From Aquimarina macrocephali JAMB N27 (GTDB lineage Bacteria > Bacteroidota > Bacteroidia > Flavobacteriales > Flavobacteriaceae): a DNA stretch of 64,000 bases. Position numbers and translations under genes: made by a program. This document shows, in pieces, positions 28,294-37,038 of this stretch (position 1 is the first letter of the stretch; each line of letters opens with the position of its first letter). Location: positions 62,001 through 126,000 of the forward strand of contig NZ_JACA01000026.1 in the NCBI RefSeq assembly GCF_000520995.1, written 5' to 3'. The notes beneath the pieces were generated by a model, which was not told the origin of the DNA, searched no databases, and saw only the letters and a list, made by a program, of their open reading frames with translations.

Positions 28294-28794
28294 TTAAGAC
28301 AATATTTCTAGTGCCGCAGAATAATCTGGTTCCTGTACAATTTCTGGCACTTGTTCTGTATACAATACGGTTCCTTTCTCATCCAAAACGATAACTGCTC
28401 TAGAATGTAACCCTTGTAATGGCCCATCTACAATTTCTAATCCATAGTTTTTTCCAAACTCTCCGGTTTTAAAATCAGAATGATTGATTACATTTTCTAA
28501 TCCTTCTGCTCCACAAAAACGACCTTGAGCAAAGGGTAAATCACGTGATATACACAATACTTTAGTGTTTGATAAATTGCTTGCTTCCTTATTAAATGCT
28601 CTTACTGAAGCTGCGCAAATTCCGGTATCTATAGAAGGAAAAACATTTAAAACTACTCTATTTCCTTTATAATCAGATAATTTTGCAGTAGATAAATCAG
28701 CATTCACCATCTCAAAATCTGGTGCGTTTTGTCCTACTTCTGGTAAATTTCCACTAGTGTGGATTGTATTTCCTTTTAATGTTATTGAAGCCAT
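28294..28794 (-). CDS. tpx: Thiol peroxidase (Tpx, atypical 2-Cys peroxiredoxin)
   Basis: A 166-residue Tpx with peroxidatic Cys in FPSIDTGICAASVR (about residue 59) and resolving Cys in GRFCGAEGL (about 93), plus the Tpx-specific SRDLPFAQGRFC block. It reduces peroxides using thioredoxin. It is preceded by a terminator and heads the tpx-dgkA unit. A thioredoxin-like gene lies just upstream on the same strand. Confidence 0.95.
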   Translation of the reverse strand: MASITLKGNTIHTSGNLPEVGQNAPDFEMVNADLSTAKLSDYKGNRVVLNVFPSIDTGICAASVRAFNKEASNLSNTKVLCISRDLPFAQGRFCGAEGLENVINHSDFKTGEFGKNYGLEIVDGPLQGLHSRAVIVLDEKGTVLYTEQVPEIVQEPDYSAALEILS

Positions 28795-28870
28795 AATAAA
28801 TGATTGTTGTTTTAAGAGTTATAAAATTAGTAAGATTATATTGTAATATTAATAAAGTTTTTAGAAAATA

Positions 28871-28904
28871 AAAAAACCTACTATTTAGTAATAGTAGGTT
28901 TTTT
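28871..28904 (-). terminator. Terminator between the DUF6952 gene and tpx
   Basis: A perfect 14-bp stem (AAAAAACCTACTAT / ATAGTAGGTTTTTT) with a 6-base loop and T-runs on both strands. Confidence 0.88.
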
Positions 28905-28910
28905 TATTTC

Positions 28911-29168
28911 TCAGGTATCTATAGATCCAAGGACTCTTTTCATGAAGCTGTTTAGGGCTTCTTTTTTTGGAGTACCTTCTTTAATCATTTTATCCACCTC
29001 TAGAGCTCCATACATATTCGAGATTAGTTCTCCTATAACATCCAACTCTTCATCTTTTAATGAAGGCACTTCTGTTAAAGCCTCTAGGGTTTCAATAGTT
29101 TCTACGATAAAATCTTCATCGTTTTCTTCGATAAAGCCTGTAAGGTGTTTAATTACTGGTAACTTCAT
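28911..29168 (-). CDS. Small acidic protein, DUF6952-like
   Basis: An 85-residue acidic helical protein (begins MKLPVIKHLTGFIEENDED; ends SFMKRVLGSIDT). I place it in the flavobacterial DUF6952 group from memory of its pattern; no function is known. Its start overlaps the end of the thioredoxin-like gene by 20 bases, so the two are translationally coupled, which hints at a role linked to that redox protein. No Cys and no membrane segment. Confidence 0.75.
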   Translation of the reverse strand: MKLPVIKHLTGFIEENDEDFIVETIETLEALTEVPSLKDEELDVIGELISNMYGALEVDKMIKEGTPKKEALNSFMKRVLGSIDT

Positions 29169-29463
29169 CTACCAAATTTTTTAGAATATCAAATTTATTA
29201 GTTTGAACCTGATTTACAAAAGCTCCACCTTTGAATGTAGCAAATGTTGGAAGATTATCTACCGTAGCAAGTTTTCTGGATTCAGGATATTTCTCAGCAT
29301 CAACAATAACAAAAGTTGTATCCCTATTTTCTGAGGCCAGTTTTTTGAATTTTGGTTTCATAATCCGACAATTACCACACCAAGTGGCAGAATACTGCAC
29401 AATCACAGTATCACTATCCTGTATTAGCTGTGAAAGATTGTCTGTTGCTAGTTCTTGTACCAT
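29149..29463 (-). CDS. Thioredoxin-family protein (WCGNC)
   Basis: A 104-residue single thioredoxin domain. The active site reads SATWCGNCRIMKPKF, a WCGNC variant of WCGPC; cis-Pro is in VDNLPTFATF. No signal peptide, so it is cytosolic. It lies between a 2-Cys peroxiredoxin gene and the DUF6952 gene and is likely the reductant of the neighbouring peroxiredoxins. Asn at the third position should alter its redox potential. Confidence 0.9.
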   Translation of the reverse strand: MVQELATDNLSQLIQDSDTVIVQYSATWCGNCRIMKPKFKKLASENRDTTFVIVDAEKYPESRKLATVDNLPTFATFKGGAFVNQVQTNKFDILKNLVDEVTSN

Positions 29464-29485
29464 ACTATTTGAATTAAAGTTTAGA

Positions 29486-29522
29486 AAAAATTTCTCTGGG
29501 TAAAAATCCCAGAGAAATTTTT
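29486..29522 (-). terminator. Attenuator-like hairpin between peroxiredoxin and thioredoxin genes
   Basis: A perfect 15-bp stem (AAAAATTTCTCTGGG / CCCAGAGAAATTTTT) with a 7-base loop, 16 bases after the peroxiredoxin stop and 23 bases before the thioredoxin-like start. Confidence 0.75.
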
Positions 29523-29537
29523 AATTCGGATTGTCAA

Positions 29538-30176
29538 TTAATGAGCTGCCAGGTAAGAAGCCACTCCTTTTCTATCCGCGTTCATTGCATCTTTTCCTTC
29601 TTCCCAGTTTGCCGGGCATACTTCTCCATTTTTTTGTACATGCGCATATGCATCGATCAATCTTAAAAACTCAGCTACATTTCGACCAACAGGCATATGG
29701 TTTATTCCTTCATGAAAAACTGTACCTTCTTCATCGATTAAATAAGTCGCTCTATACGTTACATTATCACCTTCTACAGTTACAACTCCAGTTTCTTCAT
29801 TATAAGTTTCATTTGTAATATCAAGGATACCTAATGTACTAGAAAGATTACGATTAGAATCTGCAAGAATTGGATATGTAACTCCTTCTATACCACCATT
29901 ATCTTTAGAAGTATTTAACCATGCAAAATGAACTTCTGGAGTATCACAAGAAGCTCCAATCACAATCGTATTTCTTTTTTCAAATTCATTTAAAGCCTCT
30001 TGAAAAGCATGCAGTTCTGTTGGGCAAACAAATGTAAAATCCTTAGGGTACCAAAAAAGCAGTACTTTTTTATTTTTATTTTTAGCTTCTTCTAAAACAT
30101 TAAGCTTAAAAGTATCTCCCATATCGTTCATTGCATCAACGTCCAGATTTGGGAATTTTTTACCTACAAATGCCAT
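29538..30176 (-). CDS. Typical 2-Cys peroxiredoxin (AhpC/Prx1-like)
   Basis: A 212-residue peroxidase. The peroxidatic Cys is in FTFVCPTELHAF (about residue 53), the resolving Cys in EVCPANWEEGK (about 170). The N-terminus GKKFPNLDVDAMNDMGDTF and the Arg-bearing PVGRNVAEFLR segment are typical. It detoxifies H2O2 and organic peroxides. It heads the redox series and has its own TATATTTG promoter 45 bases upstream. Confidence 0.95.
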   Translation of the reverse strand: MAFVGKKFPNLDVDAMNDMGDTFKLNVLEEAKNKNKKVLLFWYPKDFTFVCPTELHAFQEALNEFEKRNTIVIGASCDTPEVHFAWLNTSKDNGGIEGVTYPILADSNRNLSSTLGILDITNETYNEETGVVTVEGDNVTYRATYLIDEEGTVFHEGINHMPVGRNVAEFLRLIDAYAHVQKNGEVCPANWEEGKDAMNADRKGVASYLAAH

Positions 30177-30221
30177 TTTTTTACTTTTTAAAATTTATAA
30201 TTGATTAATTTTTTGACAATG

Positions 30222-30229
30222 CAAATATA
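30222..30229 (-). promoter_or_regulatory. -7 promoter box of the peroxiredoxin gene
   Basis: TATATTTG on the minus strand, 45 bases before the ATG at 30176. An ATTG lies about 15 bases further upstream, a short spacing for the -33 element. Confidence 0.5.
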
Positions 30230-30408
30230 CACCTACTTATAGAACAATAATTACTGTATAATTTTAATTATTTATATTTAAATAGTTTTTTCTAATCATA
30301 GAAAGATTTCTTATAAAACGAATCAAATTCCTACACAAACATCTAATTACCTACAAAAATTACGGATAAATAGCACTTTTTTTACGGTGAATTACACTAT
30401 GTTAAATC

Positions 30409-30416
30409 TATTTTTG
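30409..30416 (+). promoter_or_regulatory. -7 promoter box of the TPR hybrid kinase gene
   Basis: TATTTTTG, 39 bases before the TTG start at 30456. A clear -33 TTG is not seen. Confidence 0.45.
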
Positions 30417-30455
30417 TATTTTCGTCAACGTAAATAAACCAAGAATTATTGAACG

Positions 30456-32690
30456 TTGAAAAATTTTATTCAACATATAATAGTAATATTTTTAGTAAGC
30501 TTTAGTCTTACTGTACAATCTCAATCTTCTATAACTTCTGATAGTATTCAAAGTTATATTGAAAAGGCTGAAAAATTACAGGAAGAATACAAGTACGAGC
30601 AATCATTGGAAATAGCTCAAGCTGCACTTCATTATGCGCAATACAATAATGATGACAAAAGTCTTGGGTATATCAATAATATTATTGCCAAAAATTACGA
30701 AACTAGCGAAGATGATAATGAAGCAAGAAGATATTACAGAAGGGCATTAACCTATGCCCGAAGTTCAAAGAGCGAAGTATTAGAGACAGATCTTTATAAT
30801 AACCTTGCACGAGTATACACCAAACACAACCTTACACGTAAACAAGGAGTTGGTTATTACAAAAAATCTTATGAGTTTGCAGTACGATTAAAAGATACCA
30901 TAAGAATGATACGCCCATTATTAAATCTTGGAGAATATTATATTTCCAGAAATGATTTTGACAGTTCTTATGAATACCTCGCACCTGCAAGAAAATTGAT
31001 TCATCAAAAGTCTTCTAACCTTGATAAAACCAAATTAAATAGTCTTTTAGGAAAATACTTCCTAAGTGTACGAAAATTTAAAAAATCAGAAGAATATACA
31101 GATAAGGCAATATCATATGCCATTGGCGAGACTAAAAATAAGAAAAATAATGATGAACTTATTTCTAGATATTATGAAGAGTTAGCCTCGGCCTATGAAA
31201 CCAAATCTGGTCTATATGTTAAACAAGATGATTATCAAAAAGCATACAGTTATCAGAAAAAACAATTTCAAAATATATTACAAGCTAATAACCATAAGAA
31301 ACTAAAAGAGCTGAGACGTGCTAATATTAAGTACGAGGTTGATATTTTTGAAAAAAGAGCAAAAAAGGCAGAATCAGAAAAAAAAGAAAGTGAATCAGAA
31401 GTTGTAAAATGGAGAATCAGTATTATCCTAGGCATCATCTTGATTCTAATATCATTAGCTTTCTTAATTAGTTCCTATAAAAATAATATACAAAAGAAAA
31501 GGCTTAACAATGATCTTATTGACAAAAACAAGGAATTAATAGGAGCCAAAGAGACTGCAGAGCAAGTATCTACTTTAAAATCCCAGTTTATCTCTACTGT
31601 AAGTCATGAACTTAGAACACCTCTATACGGTGTAATTGGGCTTACCTCTTTATTGATGGAAGACCCTGACAAAAAGAAGACCAATGAATATCTAGAATCT
31701 TTAAAATTTTCTGGTGATTACCTTTTGGCTTTAATTAATGATGTTTTACAATTAAGTAAAATAGAAACTAATGAAGTTAAACTCGAAAAGGTTTCTTTTG
31801 ATATCAAAACACTAATCGAAGGAATTGTTAATTCTCTTCATACCAAACAAAAGAGCAACAACAATACTGTTCATATTGATATAGACAAAAAAATAACCGC
31901 TACTTTACTTGGAGACTCGGTAAGATTATCACAAATACTAATTAACCTGATCGGTAACGCGCTTAAATTCACCAAAGACGGAAACATCTGGGTTAGTGTA
32001 AAATGTATCGATGATAAGGATGATAACTATGCTTTACGCTTTATTGTTAGAGATGATGGAATAGGAATACCTAAAAATAAGCAACAGACAATTTTTGACA
32101 ATTTTGCTCAGGTAAAGAACGAAAATCAAGAATATGAAGGTACAGGATTAGGATTGGCAATTGTTAAGAAACTAATTCATCTTCATAATAGTGAAATTCA
32201 TATAAAGAGTAAAGAAAATCAGGGATCTGAATTCTATTTTGATCTATTTTATGAAAAAGCTGTAAAAGAACAAGAGATTTCATTAAAAACAGGAGAGAAT
32301 CTAAGTATCGGAACAAGCAATTTCTATGTTCTTATTGTAGATGACAATAAAATAAATCAAATTGTTACTCAAAATATCCTAAAAAAGAAAGGATACACTT
32401 GTAGTATTGCAAACAATGGTATGGATGCAATCGAAATGTTAAAAAATGAAAAGTTTGATTTGGTATTAATGGATATAAATATGCCCGAAATGAATGGCCT
32501 TGAAGCCACCAAAGTAGTACGAACTTTTAATACCACTATTCCAATTATAGCATTAACAGCTGTTGAAGAAGGAGAAATAAGAAATCAAGCTTTATCAGTA
32601 GGCATGAATGATGTAATCATTAAACCCTATGATACTCAACAATTCTTCCAGACAATAATGAGAAACATCTCAAAAGTAAAAATGATATAG
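30456..32690 (+). CDS. Hybrid histidine kinase with periplasmic TPR sensor
   Basis: A 744-residue sensor. A signal peptide (ends VQSQSS) is followed by TPR-like helices to about residue 290, a coiled coil, one membrane helix at about 321-340, a HisKA domain with His384 (FISTVSHELRTPLYG), HATPase_c (N box GNALKFTKDG, G boxes DDGIGIP and GTGLGLAIVKK), and a C-terminal receiver with Asp673 (LVLMDINMP). The start is TTG at 30456: the signal peptide begins right there. The receiver could pass phosphate to a separate HPt or regulator not in the window. It stands alone. Confidence 0.92.
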   Translation: MKNFIQHIIVIFLVSFSLTVQSQSSITSDSIQSYIEKAEKLQEEYKYEQSLEIAQAALHYAQYNNDDKSLGYINNIIAKNYETSEDDNEARRYYRRALTYARSSKSEVLETDLYNNLARVYTKHNLTRKQGVGYYKKSYEFAVRLKDTIRMIRPLLNLGEYYISRNDFDSSYEYLAPARKLIHQKSSNLDKTKLNSLLGKYFLSVRKFKKSEEYTDKAISYAIGETKNKKNNDELISRYYEELASAYETKSGLYVKQDDYQKAYSYQKKQFQNILQANNHKKLKELRRANIKYEVDIFEKRAKKAESEKKESESEVVKWRISIILGIILILISLAFLISSYKNNIQKKRLNNDLIDKNKELIGAKETAEQVSTLKSQFISTVSHELRTPLYGVIGLTSLLMEDPDKKKTNEYLESLKFSGDYLLALINDVLQLSKIETNEVKLEKVSFDIKTLIEGIVNSLHTKQKSNNNTVHIDIDKKITATLLGDSVRLSQILINLIGNALKFTKDGNIWVSVKCIDDKDDNYALRFIVRDDGIGIPKNKQQTIFDNFAQVKNENQEYEGTGLGLAIVKKLIHLHNSEIHIKSKENQGSEFYFDLFYEKAVKEQEISLKTGENLSIGTSNFYVLIVDDNKINQIVTQNILKKKGYTCSIANNGMDAIEMLKNEKFDLVLMDINMPEMNGLEATKVVRTFNTTIPIIALTAVEEGEIRNQALSVGMNDVIIKPYDTQQFFQTIMRNISKVKMI

Positions 32691-32811
32691 CCAAGTTAAA
32701 AAAGGCGAAACGAAATCTGTAATATCTATCATTTAATCTGTTAAATCTTATTTGATTTCTTCTGAAAATCTTAATTTAGATGCCATAACTATAAGATTTA
32801 CCGCATTCATT

Positions 32812-33960
32812 ATGGACACAAAAAACATGGGATTTAATACCATCTGCACTCACCTTGGCGAAATCAAAGATGAACAATTTAAAGGAGCTATATCACCGAT
32901 ATATATGTCTACCTCTTATGCTTTTGAAGATGTAGATGTAAAACGTTATCCGAGATATTTTAATACTCCCAATCAAGAAGCATTATGCAAAAAAATAGCT
33001 AAGCTCGAAAAAGGAGAATCTTCTCTGATTTTTGGTAGCGGTATGGCAGCAATAAGTACTACACTATTTGCATTTTTACAGAAAGGAGATCATATTGTTT
33101 TGCAACGTACACTCTATGGAGGAACTGCTAATCTCATCAATGAAGAGTTTGAAAAACACGGTATAGAATTTTCTTATGTAGATTCTCATACCACAGAAGG
33201 TTTTAAACAAAAAATACAACCCAACACCAAGGTAATTTATATAGAAACTCCTTCTAATCCTTTGCTCACAATTATTGACATTAAACCTATTGCAGAGTTA
33301 GCAAAGGAAAATGATATTGTTACTATTATAGACAATACCTTTGCATCTCCTGTAAATCAAAATCCAATTCTATTAGGTATAGATATTGTTATTCACTCTG
33401 CTACCAAATACCTGGGAGGCCATAGTGATATCCTTGCAGGAGCTGTCATTTCTACCGAAAAAAATATAGATCAGGTATTTCAGGTTGCTAAGAACTTTGG
33501 CGGTAGTTTAAGTGACTTTACAGTATGGATGTTAGAGAGAAGTATAAAAACACAGAATAAGAATGCCCTAAAGCTTGCTAAATGGCTTAAAAAGCATGAA
33601 GACATCGCTACAGTCTATTATCCCGGGTTAAAATCACACCCCGACCATGAAATTGCAAAAAAACAAATGACTGGTTATGGTGGCATGTTATCTTTTGAAT
33701 TAAAAGAAGGGTTGGATGCCAGTAAGTTTCAAAAAGAATTAAAATTAATTAAAAGCTCTATGAGTCTTGCCGGAGTCGAAAGCACCATGCTATCCCCTAC
33801 TCTTACCTCACATGCTTTACTTACCGAAGAAGAACGAAATTTACAAGGAATTAAAGATGGATTAGTGCGATTTAGCGTAGGTATAGAAGAAAAAGAAGAT
33901 TTAATGCAAGATATACAACAAGCCATAGAAAAAGTAAAAGTCCCAGAATTAGAACATTAA
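32812..33960 (+). CDS. Cystathionine gamma-synthase/lyase-family PLP enzyme
   Basis: About 382 residues. The catalytic Lys is in HSATKYLGGHSD, the PLP Asp in IIDNTFASP, and the subunit-bridging loop in RYFNTPNQEAL. It catalyses a beta/gamma replacement or elimination on cysteine, cystathionine or homoserine esters. The start could be ATG 32812 or 32827; the upstream TTG at 32752 would add 20 residues before the conserved domain. It is 3 bases from the bacillithiol deacetylase gene, suggesting a part in making or recycling cysteine for bacillithiol. The family cannot be split reliably into synthase or lyase by eye. Confidence 0.88.
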   Translation: MDTKNMGFNTICTHLGEIKDEQFKGAISPIYMSTSYAFEDVDVKRYPRYFNTPNQEALCKKIAKLEKGESSLIFGSGMAAISTTLFAFLQKGDHIVLQRTLYGGTANLINEEFEKHGIEFSYVDSHTTEGFKQKIQPNTKVIYIETPSNPLLTIIDIKPIAELAKENDIVTIIDNTFASPVNQNPILLGIDIVIHSATKYLGGHSDILAGAVISTEKNIDQVFQVAKNFGGSLSDFTVWMLERSIKTQNKNALKLAKWLKKHEDIATVYYPGLKSHPDHEIAKKQMTGYGGMLSFELKEGLDASKFQKELKLIKSSMSLAGVESTMLSPTLTSHALLTEEERNLQGIKDGLVRFSVGIEEKEDLMQDIQQAIEKVKVPELEH

Positions 33961-33963
33961 AAT

Positions 33964-34680
33964 ATGAAGTTAGATATTCTAGCCATAGGAGCTCATCCTG
34001 ATGATGTAGAACTAAGTTGCTCAGGAACCATAGCCAAAGAAGTTAGTAGAGGTAAAAAAGTTGGAATACTCGATCTTACCCGCGGAGAGTTAGGAACAAG
34101 AGGTACTCCCGAAATTAGAGATCAGGAAGCAAAAAATGCTTCTGAAATCTTAGGAGTTGTCACTCGTGAAAATCTAGGTTTTAAAGATGGGTTTTTCACA
34201 AATGATCAGGATCATCAATTAGAGGTCATAAAAAAGATAAGAAAATATAAACCTGAGATTGTACTTTGTAATGCAATTATAGATCGCCATATAGATCATG
34301 GTAAAGGAAGTAAGCTAGCTAGTGACGCTTGTTTTCTGTCGGGATTAAAAAAAATTGAAACTACTCTTGATGGCGAGAATCAAGATCCCTGGAGGCCAAA
34401 ACAAGTGTATCATTATATCCAATGGGCTAATATTGAACCAGATTTTGTAGTTGACATTAGTAACTATATTGATAAAAAGATAGAAAGTGTAATGGCATAT
34501 ACCTCTCAATTTTATGATGCAGGTAGTAAAGAGCCTGTTACTCCTATATCAAGTAAGAATTTTATAGAAAGCGTAAAGTATCGTGCTGCCGATTTAGGGC
34601 GAATAGTAGGTGTACACCATGCCGAAGGCTATACCGTAGAACGCTATGTAGCAGTCGATTCTATTTTTGATTTAATTTAA
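33964..34680 (+). CDS. bshB1: Bacillithiol biosynthesis deacetylase BshB1
   Basis: A 238-residue LmbE-type zinc deacetylase: AIGAHPDDVELSCSGT (zinc ligands His and Asp), the DRHIDHGKGS zinc block, and GVHHAEGYTVERY near the C-terminus, as in BshB1. It removes acetate from GlcNAc-malate so that BshC can add cysteine, giving the low-molecular-weight thiol bacillithiol. It is co-transcribed with the PLP enzyme upstream (gap 3 bases). Confidence 0.92.
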   Translation: MKLDILAIGAHPDDVELSCSGTIAKEVSRGKKVGILDLTRGELGTRGTPEIRDQEAKNASEILGVVTRENLGFKDGFFTNDQDHQLEVIKKIRKYKPEIVLCNAIIDRHIDHGKGSKLASDACFLSGLKKIETTLDGENQDPWRPKQVYHYIQWANIEPDFVVDISNYIDKKIESVMAYTSQFYDAGSKEPVTPISSKNFIESVKYRAADLGRIVGVHHAEGYTVERYVAVDSIFDLI

Positions 34681-34693
34681 TTCAAAAAAATGT

Positions 34694-34723
34694 TTGTAGA
34701 AAGGTAGAAATACTTTATTTTTG
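34694..34723 (+). promoter_or_regulatory. Promoter of tRNA-His
   Basis: TTG (34694-34696), a 19-base spacer and TATTTTTG (34716-34723): an almost ideal Bacteroidota promoter. CACCCG follows the box, as in the tRNA-Ser promoter. Confidence 0.7.
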
Positions 34724-34739
34724 CACCCGAAATTAAATG

Positions 34740-34813
34740 GTGGTTGTAGCTCAGTTGGTTAGAGCATTGGTTTGTGGTACCAAGGGTCGCGGGTTCGAAT
34801 CCCGTCTTCCACC
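34740..34813 (+). tRNA. trnH: tRNA-His (GTG)
   Basis: A complete cloverleaf: D arm GCTC/GAGC, anticodon arm TTGGT/ACCAA with loop TTGTGGT (anticodon GTG), T arm GCGGG/CCCGT with TTCGAAT. G at 34739 can serve as the extra G-1 typical of tRNA-His, opposite the discriminator C at 34813. The acceptor stem GTGGTTG / CTTCCAC has two adjacent T-T mismatches at the fifth and sixth pairs. CCA is not encoded. Confidence 0.93.
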
Positions 34814-34823
34814 CCTAAAATTT

Positions 34824-34849
34824 AAAAAGCCCTTTAAAAAGGGCTTTTT
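34824..34849 (+). terminator. Terminator of tRNA-His
   Basis: An 11-bp stem (AAAAAGCCCTT / AAGGGCTTTTT) with a 4-base loop followed by T, 11 bases after the tRNA. Confidence 0.85.
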
Positions 34850-34887
34850 TATTTTATCACAATGGTGTTTTTTATCTTAACATCTGG

Positions 34888-35946
34888 TTATTCACCTTCT
34901 TTAGCACCATCAACTATAATTCTTTCTGCTCTATTAGCTACCTCCCAGGCAGTATAAAACACCAACTTTGCTCTTTTAGTCATAAGTTCATATTCTATTT
35001 TATCTGGCGTATCTGTTGGTTTATGATAATCCTCGTGCACTCCATTAAAATAAAATATGATCGGAATATTATGTTTTGCAAAATTGTAATGATCACTTCT
35101 AAAATAAAATCGATTTGGATCATTTTCGGCATTATACGTATAATCCAAATCCAATTTGGTATGCTCTGTATTTGCTTTTTCGCTAATATCATGTAATTCT
35201 GTACTTAATCGGTCACTACCTATCAAGTATATATAGTTACTTTTATCCTCTCCCTCATGTTTCTTATCAATTCTTCCTATCATATCAATATTAAGGTCTG
35301 TTACCGTATTTTCTAAAGGAAAAACAGGGTTTTCTGTATAAAATTTTGAACCATATAGTCCTTTTTCTTCACCTGTAACATGCAGAAACAGGATAGATCT
35401 CTTTGGTCCAACCCCATCTTTCTTTGCTTTCATAAATGCATCTGCTATTTCTAATAAACTTACGGTTCCAGAACCATCATCATCGGCACCATTATGAATA
35501 TTACCCTTTTCATCGGTTCCTACATGATCATAATGAGCAGAAATCACGACAATCTCATCAGGTTTTTCTGTACCTTCAATAAACGCCAATACATTCTCTG
35601 AAGATTTAATGCCTCCTCTAAAATAACTTTCGGGTATTTCCTGGTAGTAATCATCTCCACCTAAAGGAGAAGGAATACCCATTCTTTGATATTGTTTTTT
35701 TAAATATTCTGCAGCTTTTTTCTGACCTGGTTCTCCTGTATCACGCCCTTCGAAATCATCACTAGCAAAAACGTATAAATATTCTTTTAATTCTTTGGCA
35801 GTAATGCTTTCAGCATAAGTAACAGCAGTTAATTCTGTATTCACACTAGTATGTGAATCTATCTTTGGATTAGTAGGTGTAGAATTTTGAGAGGTTCCAC
35901 AACAACAGACTATAAATGAGCTGACTAGTATTATAGTATTTTTCAT
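34888..35946 (-). CDS. M28-family metallopeptidase lipoprotein
   Basis: A 352-residue zinc exopeptidase. A lipoprotein signal (cysteines at about 14-16, VCCCG) suggests anchoring in the envelope. Zinc ligands are visible in SAHYDHVG, HNGADDDGSG, TGEEKGLYGS (catalytic Glu pair), LNIDMIGR and EDYHKPTDTPD. M28 enzymes remove N-terminal residues from peptides. It is single, converging on tRNA-His and its terminator. Confidence 0.92.
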   Translation of the reverse strand: MKNTIILVSSFIVCCCGTSQNSTPTNPKIDSHTSVNTELTAVTYAESITAKELKEYLYVFASDDFEGRDTGEPGQKKAAEYLKKQYQRMGIPSPLGGDDYYQEIPESYFRGGIKSSENVLAFIEGTEKPDEIVVISAHYDHVGTDEKGNIHNGADDDGSGTVSLLEIADAFMKAKKDGVGPKRSILFLHVTGEEKGLYGSKFYTENPVFPLENTVTDLNIDMIGRIDKKHEGEDKSNYIYLIGSDRLSTELHDISEKANTEHTKLDLDYTYNAENDPNRFYFRSDHYNFAKHNIPIIFYFNGVHEDYHKPTDTPDKIEYELMTKRAKLVFYTAWEVANRAERIIVDGAKEGE

Positions 35947-36072
35947 GAAATTATTTAATTAAAGATGTACAATATACTCAATTCATCCCATATGAATATG
36001 CGAATGTTTTCTTAAAAGAAAATAACTCTTAAAATTTTTTAAAATTTTTCTTTTTAGAATTAAAAAAGGTTT

Positions 36073-36080
36073 TATATTTG
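36073..36080 (+). promoter_or_regulatory. -7 promoter box of tRNA-Ser
   Basis: TATATTTG, followed by CACCCG exactly as at the tRNA-His promoter. The -33 TTG is not evident. Confidence 0.55.
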
Positions 36081-36118
36081 CACCCGCATTCAGGGAATAC
36101 CTGATGAGACTAAACACT

Positions 36119-36203
36119 GGAGAATTGGCAGAGTGGTCGAATGCGGCAGTCTTGAAAACTGTTGAGGGTCACACCTCCGGGGGTTCGAATCCCTCATTCT
36201 CCG
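36119..36203 (+). tRNA. trnS: tRNA-Ser (TGA)
   Basis: An 85-base class II tRNA: acceptor GGAGAAT / ATTCTCC, discriminator G, anticodon loop CTTGAAA (anticodon TGA) within CAGT/ACTG pairing, a long variable arm, and T arm GGGGG TTCGAAT CCCTC. CCA is not encoded. A reading frame over it (36104-36304) is only a shadow of the tRNA. Confidence 0.95.
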
Positions 36204-36225
36204 CAAGGAATTTACTAAATTCCAT

Positions 36226-36256
36226 AAAAGCCCATAACATAATGTTATGGGCTTTT
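36226..36256 (+). terminator. Terminator of tRNA-Ser
   Basis: A perfect 15-bp stem (AAAAGCCCATAACAT / ATGTTATGGGCTTTT) around one base, followed by T. Confidence 0.9.
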
Positions 36257-36336
36257 TTAATTTTTACACTTTTAAAAGAAAGCCATCCGAATCAAAAACA
36301 TTAAAATATATGTTGTAATTGCTCTTTTCACTTCTT

Positions 36337-37008
36337 TTAATATTCAATATCAAGAGGTAACATTTCTGCACATTCTACAAGCATTTTCATATCATTTAAA
36401 CCAATATGAGCTGGATAAAACTTTCTTTCTGCATTCAATGTTGTTATTTTCTTGTATAATAGATCTGGATTAGTATTTGTTATTTTTTCTACTGCATCAT
36501 ACCCAGCTTCGTACAGGACATAAGCAAAAGTATGATTCACCCATCGAATTCTAGATAGATCAGTTAATTTGGCTAATCTCAAAATTTCTTCATCATTTAT
36601 ATTTATTTGTTTAGAAAGTAAAGTTCTGTCACCTATGGTTATAATTTTATCAAATAAATGACGTGTGTGTTTAATCCCAATTTTTTCTAATTTTAATACA
36701 ACATCTGCAGAAGTTTCAGGAAAATCTTTAATCCTATTGGGTTTTCGAAGATACCCATTGATCATTCTTCGAAGTACATTAAGATACTGTTCTGATAAAC
36801 CACTTTGTTTTGAAAACTCAAGAAGTTGATCCTTTTTCTTCAGTCTTTGCTGCAGTTCTTTCAGATTACAAATACCATGTTTTTTAATCGTATTAAGATA
36901 ATCTATATTCTCTTTCAGCACTTTCCAACTAGGAATAAGATGTGTAGATTCTAAAATCTTCTTATAATCATCTATGCTAATTTTTGATAAATCAATATCA
37001 TATCCCAT
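36337..37008 (-). CDS. DUF4332-type helix-hairpin-helix protein
   Basis: A 223-residue helical, Lys-rich cytosolic protein. Two HhH-like repeats occur: IKKHGICNLKELQQRL and LEKIGIKHTRHLFDKI; DUF4332 proteins share this 'I..GI.t...L' pattern and are thought to bind nucleic acid or act as scaffolds. No catalytic motif is seen. It lies 30 bases downstream of a broken small gene on the same strand and probably belongs to the same transcript as the DUF302 and flavodoxin genes. Confidence 0.7.
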   Translation of the reverse strand: MGYDIDLSKISIDDYKKILESTHLIPSWKVLKENIDYLNTIKKHGICNLKELQQRLKKKDQLLEFSKQSGLSEQYLNVLRRMINGYLRKPNRIKDFPETSADVVLKLEKIGIKHTRHLFDKIITIGDRTLLSKQININDEEILRLAKLTDLSRIRWVNHTFAYVLYEAGYDAVEKITNTNPDLLYKKITTLNAERKFYPAHIGLNDMKMLVECAEMLPLDIEY

Positions 37009-37038
37009 TGTATAGAATTATTAATGTTCTTTCTGTTT

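Noticed and set aside
29531..29818. 95-residue frame opposite the peroxiredoxin gene
   Set aside because: Antisense shadow; very Leu/His-rich from reverse reading of conserved codons.
36104..36304. 66-residue frame
   Set aside because: Covers tRNA-Ser and its terminator; a shadow of the tRNA.
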